64,000 bases of DNA from RBG-13-68-16 sp041494245 (GCA_041494245.1 JBGQAK010000010.1:62001-126000), one strand, 5' to 3'; shown: positions 34,291-43,333, counted from the stretch's first letter. Made by a program: numbers and translations. Notes: generated by a model from the letters alone, not told the origin.

Positions 34291-36597
34291 TCAGGCTTTC
34301 CGGCCCGTGCCCGCTGCTCTGACCTCTTCGACGTACTGCTGATACCGTTGGTATCGCCTCCCGGGGTACCCGGGCTGCTCCCGGAAGAGGTTCAGGGCGA
34401 CGCCGAGGACCCGCACCTCCGAGAGCTGGAGCCGCTGCCGGCAGGATCGCGCGTCCTCCCGCATGACGAGGCCCGAGCCCACGCACAGCACGACCCCGTC
34501 CGACAGGTAGCCGAGCACAGTGGCGTCGGTGACCGGGAGCGCCGGCGGGGTATCAAACACGACATAGTCGAAGCGCTGGTAGGCGCGGGCCGTGAAATCC
34601 ACTATTCTCTCGGAGGACAGCAACTCCGACGGGTTCGGCGGCACTGGTCCGGACGGCGTGATGAAGAGGTTGCTGACTGAGGTCTGCAGCATCACGGCGG
34701 CCTCGTCAGCCCCGCCGGTCAGGAAGTTCACGAGGCCCACACGGTTTGACACGCCGAAGATCTCGTGAAGCCGGGGCTTGCGCATGTCTGCGTCGACAAG
34801 CAGTACCTCCTTGCCCAGTTGGGCGAGCACGATGGCGAGGTTCGCGGCAGTCGTGGTCTTCCCCTCACCCGGAACCGCCGATGTGATCACGATGCTCTTG
34901 AGGTGACCCGGGGTCGAGAGGAGCAGCGCGGTACGCAGCGAGCGGTACGCCTCCGAAACAGCGAGGCGCGGCTGCTGGTGGCTGGCCAGCTCGACCTGGA
35001 CGTCGGCCGAATCGGAACCACCCTTGCGATCCGTGCGGGTCTTGCGGGGCTTCGTCGCACCCCGCTGCCGGCGACCGTAGTAGTAGGAGGACTTGCTGCG
35101 GCGACCATAGTCGCGTGCGCCTTGCGTGACGTCGGGGATGACCCCGAGCACCGGAAGGTTCAGGATACGGTCCACGTCCTCGCTCGTCTTGATGGTCCGA
35201 TCCAGGTACTCGAAGAAGAAAACCACCCCCAGACCCAGACCGAGGCCCAGCATGAGACCAAGGGCGAGGCTGCGGAAGAGCGACGGCCGGTATGGTGCTC
35301 CCGGCACCAGCGCGCGGTCCACCACGACGACGTTGGAGTCGCGCGTCCCCTTGAGGCGCGAGGTCACCTCGGTTTCGGACTGTTTGCGCACGAGCTCGTC
35401 GAGAAGCGACCTGCGGGTCGAGACCTCGACCTTGAGGTTGTTGTACTCGACCGCCGCCGAGTTGAAACTCATCGCCTCGCCCTTCTGCCTCGAGAGCTCG
35501 GCCGTCAGAGCTTGCTCTCGCCTCAACGCCCCCTGATACTCGGCCTTCGCGGACTCCCGGGCCTTGGCCACCATCTCCTGGGTCACGCTGGCCATGTGCT
35601 GCCGGCCCCTGTCGATCTGAGCCTTCAGCTCCTGCATGGCGGGCCACTCGGCCTTGTAGGTGTTGAGCTTGGTTGCGTATTCGCGCTCGAGTTTGAGCTG
35701 GTCGGAGCGGAGCTGCGCCACGAGGCCGCCGGAGGCCGTGTCCGCGACGATGTCGTCCGGGGAGTTCACGAGCTCCTTGTATTGCGCCTCCTTGCCAATG
35801 CGTTCGGAGAGGGCCCCCATGTAGTCCTTGTTAAGGGCTTCCAGCCTCTGGAGGGTGACGTTTGAGGACGGGTCGAGCGCCACGATGTCGGAGCGCCGGC
35901 TGTACGCCTGGAGCTGCGCTTCCTTGTCCTGGATCTCCTGCTTGAGCCCTTCGATCTGGGACGAGAGGAAGCTCGATGCCCGCCCCACGGTCGCGAAGCG
36001 CGTCTCCACGCCCCAATCGATGTAGGCATCGGCGACGCCGTTGGCGATTCGCGCCGCCAGCTCTGGGTTCGTCGAGACGTACGACACCTCAACGAGGCTG
36101 GTGTTGCGGACCGGGACGACCTCCAGCCCGCCCAGAACGCCGTAGGCCAGGCCCGCAATTGCTGCGTCGTCGTCGGCGGCGGTGGTGGCTGCGGGTGAGG
36201 AGGTTCCGACGAGGCGGCCCCGGCCCGGGTTGAATACCGGATCGTCGCCAAGGCGCAGGTTCTTGACAACGCGCTCCGCGAGGCCGCGGCTCTGGAGCAG
36301 GCGGGTCTGGGTAGGGTAGAAATACTGCGCCTCCATCCAGTCGTCGTACTGGGCGGGCTGCTGCATGGCGGCAGCGCTTCCGGGGCGGCGCTCGATCTGC
36401 AGGATCGTGGTCGCCCTATAGAGCTTGGGGCTCATCGCGTAGCGGACCAGCGACAGCGAGACAACGACGACGACGACCACCGCGAGAAGGGCACGACGGC
36501 GCTGGAGCACCTCCAGCCACTGCGAAAGGTGGAACTCCGTCCCCGTCTCGGCCGGTACCAAGAACTCCTCGGGAGGAGCTGGAGCTTGCGCCGACAT
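34291..36597 (-). CDS. Wzc-like polysaccharide co-polymerase with BY-kinase domain
   Basis: 768-residue inner-membrane protein that controls chain length and export and autophosphorylates on tyrosine. The order is: Wzz domain with TM1 (about 37-55); long periplasmic coiled-coil region (about 190-420, FLSSQIEGLKQEIQDKEAQL and similar); TM2 (about 436-461); cytoplasmic kinase. Walker A is AVPGEGKTTTAANLA (about 568-582), Walker A' LLVDADMRKP (about 596) and Walker B YVVFDTPPALP. The C-terminal tail has a tyrosine cluster (GYPGRRYQRYQQYVEE). An extra tyrosine group, SSYYYGRRQRG, lies between TM2 and the kinase (about 500). Start and stop overlap with wza is one base. Confidence 0.94.
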   Translation of the reverse strand: MSAQAPAPPEEFLVPAETGTEFHLSQWLEVLQRRRALLAVVVVVVVSLSLVRYAMSPKLYRATTILQIERRPGSAAAMQQPAQYDDWMEAQYFYPTQTRLLQSRGLAERVVKNLRLGDDPVFNPGRGRLVGTSSPAATTAADDDAAIAGLAYGVLGGLEVVPVRNTSLVEVSYVSTNPELAARIANGVADAYIDWGVETRFATVGRASSFLSSQIEGLKQEIQDKEAQLQAYSRRSDIVALDPSSNVTLQRLEALNKDYMGALSERIGKEAQYKELVNSPDDIVADTASGGLVAQLRSDQLKLEREYATKLNTYKAEWPAMQELKAQIDRGRQHMASVTQEMVAKARESAKAEYQGALRREQALTAELSRQKGEAMSFNSAAVEYNNLKVEVSTRRSLLDELVRKQSETEVTSRLKGTRDSNVVVVDRALVPGAPYRPSLFRSLALGLMLGLGLGLGVVFFFEYLDRTIKTSEDVDRILNLPVLGVIPDVTQGARDYGRRSKSSYYYGRRQRGATKPRKTRTDRKGGSDSADVQVELASHQQPRLAVSEAYRSLRTALLLSTPGHLKSIVITSAVPGEGKTTTAANLAIVLAQLGKEVLLVDADMRKPRLHEIFGVSNRVGLVNFLTGGADEAAVMLQTSVSNLFITPSGPVPPNPSELLSSERIVDFTARAYQRFDYVVFDTPPALPVTDATVLGYLSDGVVLCVGSGLVMREDARSCRQRLQLSEVRVLGVALNLFREQPGYPGRRYQRYQQYVEEVRAAGTGRKA

Positions 36598-37493
36598 CAG
36601 AGGAACGATTCCTTGACGATGACCACATCACCGCTCTGGAGCGGAAAGTCGGAGTCCTTGCCCGCGACGATGCGCTTGAAGTCAACCTCGAGCTGCACGT
36701 CGCGGCCGGTGCGGTCTCTCCTTTGAACCTGGATCTTCTTTTTTGAGGCCCGGTCGGTCAGGCCGCCCGCCCGCGCGATCGCGGTGAGCATCGTGATCCT
36801 CTCCGTGCTCTGGAACACCACCGCGCCGGGATGGGCAACCTCGCCCAGGCAGAAGACCGTCACCTCCAACTTGGCCGGGACGTTGATCAGGTCGTTGGCG
36901 AAGATCGGGATGTTGGCATCGGGATCGGCGCGTACCATAAGGTCGTCCAAGTCGATCGCGATCTGGTCGGAGAGGCCGTTGTCGGAGCGCCGGAGGACGT
37001 AGATCTTGTCGGCGTGCGCCTCGCTGAGACCGCCGGCGGCCGAGAGGACCTCAAGCAGCGTCCACCGCCCTGAGAACGCCAGGTTGCCCGGTTGTCTCAC
37101 CGCACCGACGACCGAGATCGGCTTGGAGCGGAACTCCCGCACCTGCACCGCCACCGAGGCCCGCTGCACGTACTTCGACTCCAGTACCGCCTTCAGGCGG
37201 TCGGCCAGCTCGACGTCGGTCAGCCCCTGGACCGGGACGTCACCGATCAGGGGCAGGTTGATGGTGCCTTCCTCCGAAACGCGACGCTCTATGTTCAGCT
37301 CCGGCACCTCGAATACCTTGATCTCGAGGAGGTCCTTGGGGCCGATCCGGTATCCGACGGCCCCACTGGCCCCGAGGCGCGCCGAAGCAAGGCTCAGCAT
37401 GGCAAGCACAAGCCCACCAAGGGCCGCCAACGGCCGCCAACGGCGGCCCGGACACGAGAGACCAATTTGGGCGGATGGAAGGTACACGCTCAT
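36597..37493 (-). CDS. Wza/GumB-type polysaccharide export protein
   Basis: 298 residues from ATG 37493 (GGAGCGA upstream). After an N-terminal hydrophobic segment comes the export domain YRIGPKDLLEIKVFEVPELN, and RVSEEGTINLPLIGDVPVQGLT. Two SLBB domains follow (ISVVGAVRQPGNLAFSGRWTLLEVLSAAGGL and VTVFCLGEVAHPGAVVFQ...). In Wza-type channels these form the periplasmic ring of the outer-membrane pore. There is no clear lipobox cysteine directly after the signal, so attachment may differ from E. coli Wza. It is coupled to the Wzc-like kinase. Confidence 0.92.
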   Translation of the reverse strand: MSVYLPSAQIGLSCPGRRWRPLAALGGLVLAMLSLASARLGASGAVGYRIGPKDLLEIKVFEVPELNIERRVSEEGTINLPLIGDVPVQGLTDVELADRLKAVLESKYVQRASVAVQVREFRSKPISVVGAVRQPGNLAFSGRWTLLEVLSAAGGLSEAHADKIYVLRRSDNGLSDQIAIDLDDLMVRADPDANIPIFANDLINVPAKLEVTVFCLGEVAHPGAVVFQSTERITMLTAIARAGGLTDRASKKKIQVQRRDRTGRDVQLEVDFKRIVAGKDSDFPLQSGDVVIVKESFL

Positions 37494-37528
37494 TGCGGGT
37501 CGTTCGCTCCAACTCGCCGCTAATTGTA

Positions 37529-38794
37529 TCACCACCATCCCACTCCGGAGCCTGCAAGCCGCAGCGAAAGCTGGAACATCGGAACCGAGCGGGTACCCCC
37601 GGGGGTATCCGATGTGTAGTCGGTGCGGTTCAAGCCGAAGCTGATCCCCGAGCGCCGCCCGAGCTTGAGGTCCAGCGTCAGGCCGATGACGTCGAAACCG
37701 TCGCTCCTGGGGAGAACACCGGGCCGGTGGGCGTAATCGTCCTGCCCGCGCTCGAAATAGACGCGAGCCGTGGTCCGCCAGCCAAGGTTCCCCTGCACGC
37801 CCACGCCCAGGCGGCGGTCGACGTAGTAAGGGACAGGAGTCACCAACGTGTACGAGATGTAGCGGCCGCCATAGAGCTGAAACTGTAGGTTGCCCGAGGG
37901 CTGCCAGCCGGTCTGAATGTACCCGGCATTCCCGTTGAAGGGAACAAAGCTCGAACCGCCCACCGGCCTCAGGGACGCAAACGACACGCTGCCGTTGGCC
38001 CAGAAGTGTTTCCCGCCCGCCTTGAGCTCAATGAACGGTCCACTGCCGGTGTTGGATCGATTCCCGATCTCGTGCAGAAAGTCGGTCCTAAGGGTCCCGT
38101 AGCCGAGCCCGATCAGCACGTCTTCTTTGAACCTGTAGCGCAGGCCTCCGCCAATCTGGCTTTCATTTCGGTCGGAGACGCTGTAGACATCGGCGGGCAG
38201 GTCGACCAGGGGCTGGTTTTCGTAGCGCCAACGATCCTGCGTGCCCGAGGCGAACACCGACAGTCGGCCGAGCACGCGGACTTCCAACGTCGCGGAGCCA
38301 CGCTGAGCCCGCGTGTTGACGGGCACCAGGGTCTCCGAGGAGTAGTACTGCTGGGCGAGCGAGTTCGAGCCCTGCAGCTCGATCGTCACGTGGTTGAAGT
38401 AGCCGAAGAACCCTATGCCGGCCTGTCCGCCCCACGATCTTAGATAGCTCAGTTCGTGCCACCAGGTGTACTGCGGCAGCACGTACGCGCCGATCACGAG
38501 TTTCTTCCCCACGGGGAGGTAGCCCTGCAGGCCAGCCATGACCGTCGCACTAAAGTCCGACACCTGGCCGGTGGAGGTCCCGTACACGTTGTTCATGTAG
38601 CTGATGTTGTTGAGCCCGAAAACCGTGCCAACCCGCACGGGACCCAGGCGGTAGCCCGCTTCTTTCATGGCGGCCTCGAGGCGCTCCCTGGTGGGGAGCT
38701 CCCGGACGCCGAGGCTTCCCGGCACGATGTACTGCTGGAACTGGGCATGCGAAACGGCTCCGGCGAGGAGGCAGACACCCGCGACCGCCGCCAC
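37529..38794 (-). CDS. Outer-membrane beta-barrel protein of the glycan locus
   Basis: 421 residues from GTG 38794: signal peptide VAAVAGVCLLAGAVSHAQ, then many alternating amphipathic strands rich in Tyr, Gly and Arg (GNLQFQLYGGRYISYTLVTP, TARVYFERGQDDYAHRPG), ending in hydrophobic/aromatic residues. This is the profile of a 16-18-strand barrel, as in exopolysaccharide-locus outer-membrane proteins found beside Wza/Wzc in several phyla. An ATG at 38848 with a very good GGAGGAG site is an alternative start but lies inside the divergent gene. It is the first gene of the minus-strand locus and is 35 bases before the wza start. Confidence 0.72.
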   Translation of the reverse strand: MAAVAGVCLLAGAVSHAQFQQYIVPGSLGVRELPTRERLEAAMKEAGYRLGPVRVGTVFGLNNISYMNNVYGTSTGQVSDFSATVMAGLQGYLPVGKKLVIGAYVLPQYTWWHELSYLRSWGGQAGIGFFGYFNHVTIELQGSNSLAQQYYSSETLVPVNTRAQRGSATLEVRVLGRLSVFASGTQDRWRYENQPLVDLPADVYSVSDRNESQIGGGLRYRFKEDVLIGLGYGTLRTDFLHEIGNRSNTGSGPFIELKAGGKHFWANGSVSFASLRPVGGSSFVPFNGNAGYIQTGWQPSGNLQFQLYGGRYISYTLVTPVPYYVDRRLGVGVQGNLGWRTTARVYFERGQDDYAHRPGVLPRSDGFDVIGLTLDLKLGRRSGISFGLNRTDYTSDTPGGTRSVPMFQLSLRLAGSGVGWW

Positions 38795-38799
38795 TCGCG

Positions 38800-38805
38800 T
38801 AGAAT
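38800..38805 (+). promoter_or_regulatory. Candidate -10 box (TAGAAT) eight bases before the ligase-like gene
   Basis: TAGAAT matches five of six positions of the bacterial -10 consensus and lies eight bases before ATG 38814. This fits a leaderless or near-leaderless transcript. No credible -35 is seen. Confidence 0.35.
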
Positions 38806-38813
38806 TCCAGGTA

Positions 38814-40214
38814 ATGACCGATGAGTACCGGTGGAACCAGCAAGGCATCCCTGCGCTCCTCCTGCTGGGGCTCCTGGCGGCGCTCGTGCTGTGGGCCCCG
38901 CTACCTTTCGGGAGCGTTCTGCCGTGGAGCCACACCGTTCTCGAGATCACCGCGGGCATCCTCCTCACCCTCGCCCTCCTCGATGCGACGCGTGCCGCCG
39001 GCCTGCGCCCGGCACTGCTCCCTGCCGCCTGCCTCGCGGGCGTCGCGCTGCTCGGTGCCCTCCAGGCGTCGGCGTGGCCTCCAGACATTGTACGCAAAGT
39101 CTCACCGGAACACTCCCGTCTGCAGGCCGCGGCGCGCTCCGAACTCCGGGAGGCGGGCGCTGCAACCGAGGTCCCGGACACCCTCACGCTCGCACCTGCG
39201 GCATCACGTTCGGCCGCGCTGACCTTTGCCGCGGTCGTTGCCTGCCTTCTGGCGGGAGCCGCGGTCTACGAACGCACACAGCGGCGGGTGCTGGCCCTGG
39301 CGATCCTGGCCTCGGGGATCTTTCAGGTCCTGCTGGGGGCGCGTGCCCTGGCCAACCACGAAGGCACGATCTGGGGAGAGGCCGTGGGCGGGGACCCGGT
39401 GCGGTTGCGAGGAACGTTCGTCAATCCGGACCACCTCGCGCTCTACCTCGAGCTGGTTCTGACGGTGGCGTTTGCATGGGGGTGGTGGGCGCTCAGGCGG
39501 GCACGCGAGGAGATGAGCGTCGAGCGTAAAATTGCGCTGGTCGCCGGCCCTACGTTGGCGTGGCTCATGCTCTTTGTGGGCCTCACCTTCACCGGCTCCC
39601 GGGCCGGGGTGGTGGCTGCGGTCACCGGAACCGTCGCCCAGGGCGTCTTCCTTGCGCTCGGGCGGCGCCGTGTCCGCCTTGGGGCTTCCGGGATACTGCT
39701 CGTGCTGGTGGGGACCGGCACCGTAGCTGCGGTCGGCCTGCAGCAGGGATTCGGGCGCTGGCTGGCGACCTCACAGCACGAGCTCGCGTGGAACGACCGC
39801 CTCCGCGTGTACGCCAGCTCGTGGGACCTCTGGCAGCGCTTTCCGGTGACGGGAACCGGGCTCGCCAGCTTCCGCGACGCCTTCTCGCTCGTGGCACCTC
39901 GAGACCTCCCAGGACTGTGGTACTGGCACGCCCATAATGACCACCTCGAGATCCTGGTCACCACAGGGCTGGTCGGCGGCGTGCTGCTGGCCGTCGCGGT
40001 CGCAGCGCTCGTCGTGCGGCTCGCCCGGGTTCTGCGCGACGGCGAGCGCTCGGAGGACCGGTGCGCCGCGCTCGCGGCCCTGGGCGCGATTGCGGCCTTT
40101 GCCGTGCATTCCGCCTTTGACTTCGGGCTCTCCATGCCGGCCAATGCCGCCACCCTGGCGATCGTTTGCGGGACCGCCCTCGTGGCGCGCAAAGACCTCC
40201 GCCAGCAAAGGTAG
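38814..40214 (+). CDS. O-antigen ligase-like membrane protein (Wzy_C family)
   Basis: 466 residues with about ten to twelve hydrophobic segments. The central region has RLRGTFVNPDHLALYLELVL, TFTGSRAGVVAAVTG (SRAG motif), and a large periplasmic loop ending VTGTGLASFRDAF...YWHAHNDHLEIL. The paired histidines and NDHLE are typical of O-antigen ligase/polymerase proteins. It is a second such protein beside 16690-18057 and is on the opposite strand, outside the operon. It could be the ligase while the other is the polymerase, or it could serve another glycan. Confidence 0.85.
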   Translation: MTDEYRWNQQGIPALLLLGLLAALVLWAPLPFGSVLPWSHTVLEITAGILLTLALLDATRAAGLRPALLPAACLAGVALLGALQASAWPPDIVRKVSPEHSRLQAAARSELREAGAATEVPDTLTLAPAASRSAALTFAAVVACLLAGAAVYERTQRRVLALAILASGIFQVLLGARALANHEGTIWGEAVGGDPVRLRGTFVNPDHLALYLELVLTVAFAWGWWALRRAREEMSVERKIALVAGPTLAWLMLFVGLTFTGSRAGVVAAVTGTVAQGVFLALGRRRVRLGASGILLVLVGTGTVAAVGLQQGFGRWLATSQHELAWNDRLRVYASSWDLWQRFPVTGTGLASFRDAFSLVAPRDLPGLWYWHAHNDHLEILVTTGLVGGVLLAVAVAALVVRLARVLRDGERSEDRCAALAALGAIAAFAVHSAFDFGLSMPANAATLAIVCGTALVARKDLRQQR

Positions 40215-40274
40215 ACAAAACACACCAGCAGCCAAGGGTCCGCTCCAAGGCAAAACCCGGTTTCGGTTGAGCCT

Positions 40275-41936
40275 TCAGTCAGCCACAAGCGAGAGCGTGC
40301 CCGGGAAGATGCGCCCCCCGGCGAGCGGCTCCACCTCCACGAGGTGTGCGCCCGGTGCAAGCTTGGCAACGATCCGCAGCGTCGCCCCATCGGCCACCGG
40401 AGCCACTGCCACGGTCTCTCCATCCACCCGGACCTGCAGGGCGGCGCCCTTCGGGGGCACCGAATCGAAGCTCAAGGTGAAGTCCCGCGCGTCCCGGGCC
40501 GCGAGGAGGTCCAGGTGAGCCACCGGCCCCCGCCACTCCCACGCGGTGGCCGGCCAGGAGGTCGCTGCGAGAACTGCCAACGCGTCGCGTGCGGTCGCAG
40601 ACGCCACCGGCTCACCGCTCGCCTCGGCAATCGCCAGCCGCGCTTCGGCCGCCGGCACCGATGAACGCCACCGGCGGTTTACGAGCGCGAGCGTGGATGC
40701 CGCCTCGAATCCCCGGCGCTGCCGGGCCAGCAGCCGCGCCTTGGCGATCCAGTATGGCGCCCACGCCTCGGTGTTGAGCGCCTCGCTGCGCCGCTCGATC
40801 ACCTCTGCCTCGGCCAGGCTGCCAGCCGCGAGCTGGGCAAACGCGGCTTCGGGGGCGGAAAGCTCACCGGACGCCGCCGCGAGCCGCGCGACGGTCTCCG
40901 GCGGCAGCCGCTCCTGGCCCCGCACGGAACCCTCGAGCGCCCAGGAGAGCCAGCGGTGGAAGGGCTCTGCCGAGATCACGGTGCGCGGCGGGCACAGCGT
41001 CAGCGCCTCCTTCACGACATCGCGAAACCGCGTCTCCACAGGGGCGGTCGATACGACGTCCACGGCCAGCGAGCGCGCACCCGAGGGGTCGCCGCCCCGC
41101 AGGTGCACCCGGATGTCGCTCACGCGACGCTTCAACTCGCGCTCCAGCGTCTCGTCCCGTCTCTGCCGCGCGGCGCAGAACTCCTCCCACCTTCCCGCTG
41201 CGGCATAGCGGCCCTCGAGGACCAACCACGCACGGGTATCGTCCGGCACGAGTGCAAACGCCTCTTCGCGGGTCGGTGCAGCCGCCAGCCAAAGGTCCGC
41301 GCAGCGAGCGAACGTCTCGGGGTCCATGAAAGCGCGACGCAGCGTGATGAGGGTCTCGTTCCTCTTGGCGGCCGAAAGCGACGGCCAGACCTCGAGCCAG
41401 GCCACGGCCAGGACGCGGAGGGGCTCGTCCTCGCCGGGCGCGAGCCGGCAGGCCGCCAGGAGCGGGCCTTCCCACGCACCACTGTCGGAGACCAGCCTTG
41501 GATCTCCGCACGAGGACCACAGGCGGTAGGTCGCCCCACCCAGGATCATTGCCGCCTGCCAGGCGCTCGGCCGCCTGGCCAGCGCCTGCGCGGCGATCTC
41601 GCGGGCCAGTTCGAGCCGCTCGTTCACCCGTGCGGCCGACTCGGCGGCCTCGCGTACCGGGAGCAGCGCGAAGGAGCGGTAGTCGAAGGACTCGGCCAGC
41701 AATGCCCGGGCGATGGCCAGTCGGGCGCGCGTCGGGTCGGGATCCCGTGCCGCCGCACGCGCCACGTCGGGCTGGCGCTGGGACAGCCCGGTGGAGTCCA
41801 ATAGCTCCAGCGTCCGCTGGTGCTCCGCGCGCCCCGCGAGGGCGTTCCAGACGACGAGACCCAAGGCGACCGCGGCTCCAGCCAGCACGCAGGTGCGCCG
41901 GGTGGCGGGGTGGCGCAGCCGTTCCTTCAGGTCCAC
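40275..41936 (-). CDS. Membrane-anchored helical-repeat protein of unknown function
   Basis: 553 residues. A single membrane segment near the N-terminus (CVLAGAAVALGLVVWNALAG, about 16-35) is followed by alanine/arginine-rich paired helices resembling degenerate TPRs through about residue 470. The protein ends in a small beta-rich region (LQVRVDGETVAVAPVADGATL), possibly carbohydrate-binding-like or PEGA-like. No catalytic motif is visible. It is convergent with the O-antigen ligase-like gene (60 bases between stops) and downstream of the CDGSH gene. An envelope scaffold linked to the neighbouring ligase-like protein is plausible but unproven. Confidence 0.65.
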   Translation of the reverse strand: MDLKERLRHPATRRTCVLAGAAVALGLVVWNALAGRAEHQRTLELLDSTGLSQRQPDVARAAARDPDPTRARLAIARALLAESFDYRSFALLPVREAAESAARVNERLELAREIAAQALARRPSAWQAAMILGGATYRLWSSCGDPRLVSDSGAWEGPLLAACRLAPGEDEPLRVLAVAWLEVWPSLSAAKRNETLITLRRAFMDPETFARCADLWLAAAPTREEAFALVPDDTRAWLVLEGRYAAAGRWEEFCAARQRRDETLERELKRRVSDIRVHLRGGDPSGARSLAVDVVSTAPVETRFRDVVKEALTLCPPRTVISAEPFHRWLSWALEGSVRGQERLPPETVARLAAASGELSAPEAAFAQLAAGSLAEAEVIERRSEALNTEAWAPYWIAKARLLARQRRGFEAASTLALVNRRWRSSVPAAEARLAIAEASGEPVASATARDALAVLAATSWPATAWEWRGPVAHLDLLAARDARDFTLSFDSVPPKGAALQVRVDGETVAVAPVADGATLRIVAKLAPGAHLVEVEPLAGGRIFPGTLSLVAD

Positions 41937-41955
41937 GTCCCGCGCGCTCCCGGCA

Positions 41956-42198
41956 TCAGGGAAGGGTCTTGTGGGTGCCGTCGCACCGCGGCTGGGTTCC
42001 CGTGTGCTTGCACCCGCAGAAGGCGACCTTTTGCTTCTCGGTTATCTCCACCTTCACCGGCGTGAACTCCGTCCCCTTGTGTGAGCCGTCACAGAACGGC
42101 TGTTTCCCGGAGCGCCCGCACCGACACCACGAGTACGTGCCTTTCTCCACCTCGAGAACGAACGGGTGCCTCGCAGCGATCACGGCGTTGTCGCTCAT
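41956..42198 (-). CDS. Double CDGSH iron-sulfur domain protein
   Basis: 80 residues with two 2Fe-2S CDGSH motifs: CRCGRSGKQPFCDGSH and FCGCKHTGTQPRCDGTH. Each has the three cysteines and one histidine of the family, although the second has Thr for Ser. Tandem CDGSH proteins of this size are known in many bacteria and are thought to carry electrons or clusters. ATG 42198 has a clear GGAGG site. It is 19 bases upstream of the helical-repeat gene and may be co-transcribed with it. Confidence 0.93.
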   Translation of the reverse strand: MSDNAVIAARHPFVLEVEKGTYSWCRCGRSGKQPFCDGSHKGTEFTPVKVEITEKQKVAFCGCKHTGTQPRCDGTHKTLP

Positions 42199-42344
42199 GA
42201 AAACCTCCGTTTCAGTATTCTCTCACGTCGAAAGCGCCGCCCGCAAAAACCAGCGATCGGGAGGAGATCTTGCGGAAGAACGAGAACCGAGACACCTCAA
42301 GATCCCCGTTCTCCCCTTGTTGCCTTTGACCCTTCCCTATTGCA

Positions 42345-43319
42345 TCAGACGTGCAGCTCCACGACGTCGCGGTCGCGCAGCTCGAAGTCCCGTGCGACCC
42401 TCTGACCTTCGAGCTTGCCCCCCCAGACACGGGCGAAATGCAGCTTCTCGGCGATCTCGCGGTGGACGCGCTCGGCGAGGTCCGCGACCGTGAAGCCCTG
42501 GGGCAGCACGAACGGCTCGCTGCGGTCCACCGGTTTCCCGGGCGGCTTCGAGTAGACCCTCAGCAACTGCAGCCGGCGCCACAGCGCCACCTTCAGGGCC
42601 TCGAGGCCGGCGTGATTGGCAACGCTGATGCGCAACAGAGGGTACTGCGACCCGTAGAGCTCCTCCAGGACCTTCAGATCCTCCTCACGTGCACGGTCGG
42701 TCTTTGTGATGACGATGAGGGCGAGCAGCGGGTTGTCACGGGGGTCGACGTTCTCCGGCACCTCCCCCACCAGCGGGGCGTGCGCCGCGGCCAACCGCTC
42801 GCGCACGATCTCGACGTCCTCGGGCAGCTCGAGGGAGGTCGGATCGACCATCAGGAGCGCTGCATCCGCTCCGCGTACCAGGGTTGGCAGCCACGGGTCC
42901 ATGTGCTGCGCCGCCACCGGAGGCAGGTCCACGAGCTGGATCTGCACGTCCTCGAACTGCATCATGCCCGGCTGAGGTCGGGTCGTGGTGAACGGGTAGT
43001 CGCCGATGGCCGGCTCGGCGTGCGTGAGCGTGGCGAGCAGCGAGGACTTGCCGCAGTTTGGAGGACCGAGAAGCACCACCTGGGCGGCCCCCTCGGGCTC
43101 GACCTTGAAGGAGTGCCCGTGCCTGGACGTACGGGCCTCCTCCTCGTGGCGCAGGCGTGCCATGCGCCGCTTGAGGTCGGCCTGCATCTTCTCGGTGCCC
43201 TTGTGCTTAGGGATGTTCGCAAGCATCTCCTCGAGGGCGGCACGCTTCTCCTCAAGGGTGCGCGCCGACTTGAACTTCGCTTCCGCCGCCCGGTACTGCG
43301 GTGTGAGGTTCGCCGGCAT
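42345..43319 (-). CDS. DRG/Obg-type GTPase with C-terminal TGS domain
   Basis: 324 residues from ATG 43319, beginning PANLTPQYRAAEAKFKSA, which resembles the N-terminal helix of archaeal and eukaryotic DRG GTPases. G1 is GPPNCGKSSLL, the switch region PFTTTRPQPGMM, G3 DLPPV (DxPP instead of DxPG) and G4 TKTD (for NKxD). A TGS domain closes the protein (EPFVLPQGFTVADLAERVH...). The GTPase may act on ribosomes, like its relatives. No Shine-Dalgarno is visible, and the start is 25 bases from a divergent gene. Confidence 0.87.
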   Translation of the reverse strand: MPANLTPQYRAAEAKFKSARTLEEKRAALEEMLANIPKHKGTEKMQADLKRRMARLRHEEEARTSRHGHSFKVEPEGAAQVVLLGPPNCGKSSLLATLTHAEPAIGDYPFTTTRPQPGMMQFEDVQIQLVDLPPVAAQHMDPWLPTLVRGADAALLMVDPTSLELPEDVEIVRERLAAAHAPLVGEVPENVDPRDNPLLALIVITKTDRAREEDLKVLEELYGSQYPLLRISVANHAGLEALKVALWRRLQLLRVYSKPPGKPVDRSEPFVLPQGFTVADLAERVHREIAEKLHFARVWGGKLEGQRVARDFELRDRDVVELHV

Positions 43320-43327
43320 GCGTGCCG

Positions 43328-43333
43328 ATTGTA
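43328..43333 (-). promoter_or_regulatory. Candidate -10 box (TACAAT) of the GTPase gene
   Basis: TACAAT on the minus strand ends eight bases before ATG 43319, which implies a 5' leader of zero to two bases. It overlaps the opposite-strand TAAACT at 43332-43337, so the two genes appear to share one bidirectional core promoter. Confidence 0.4.
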
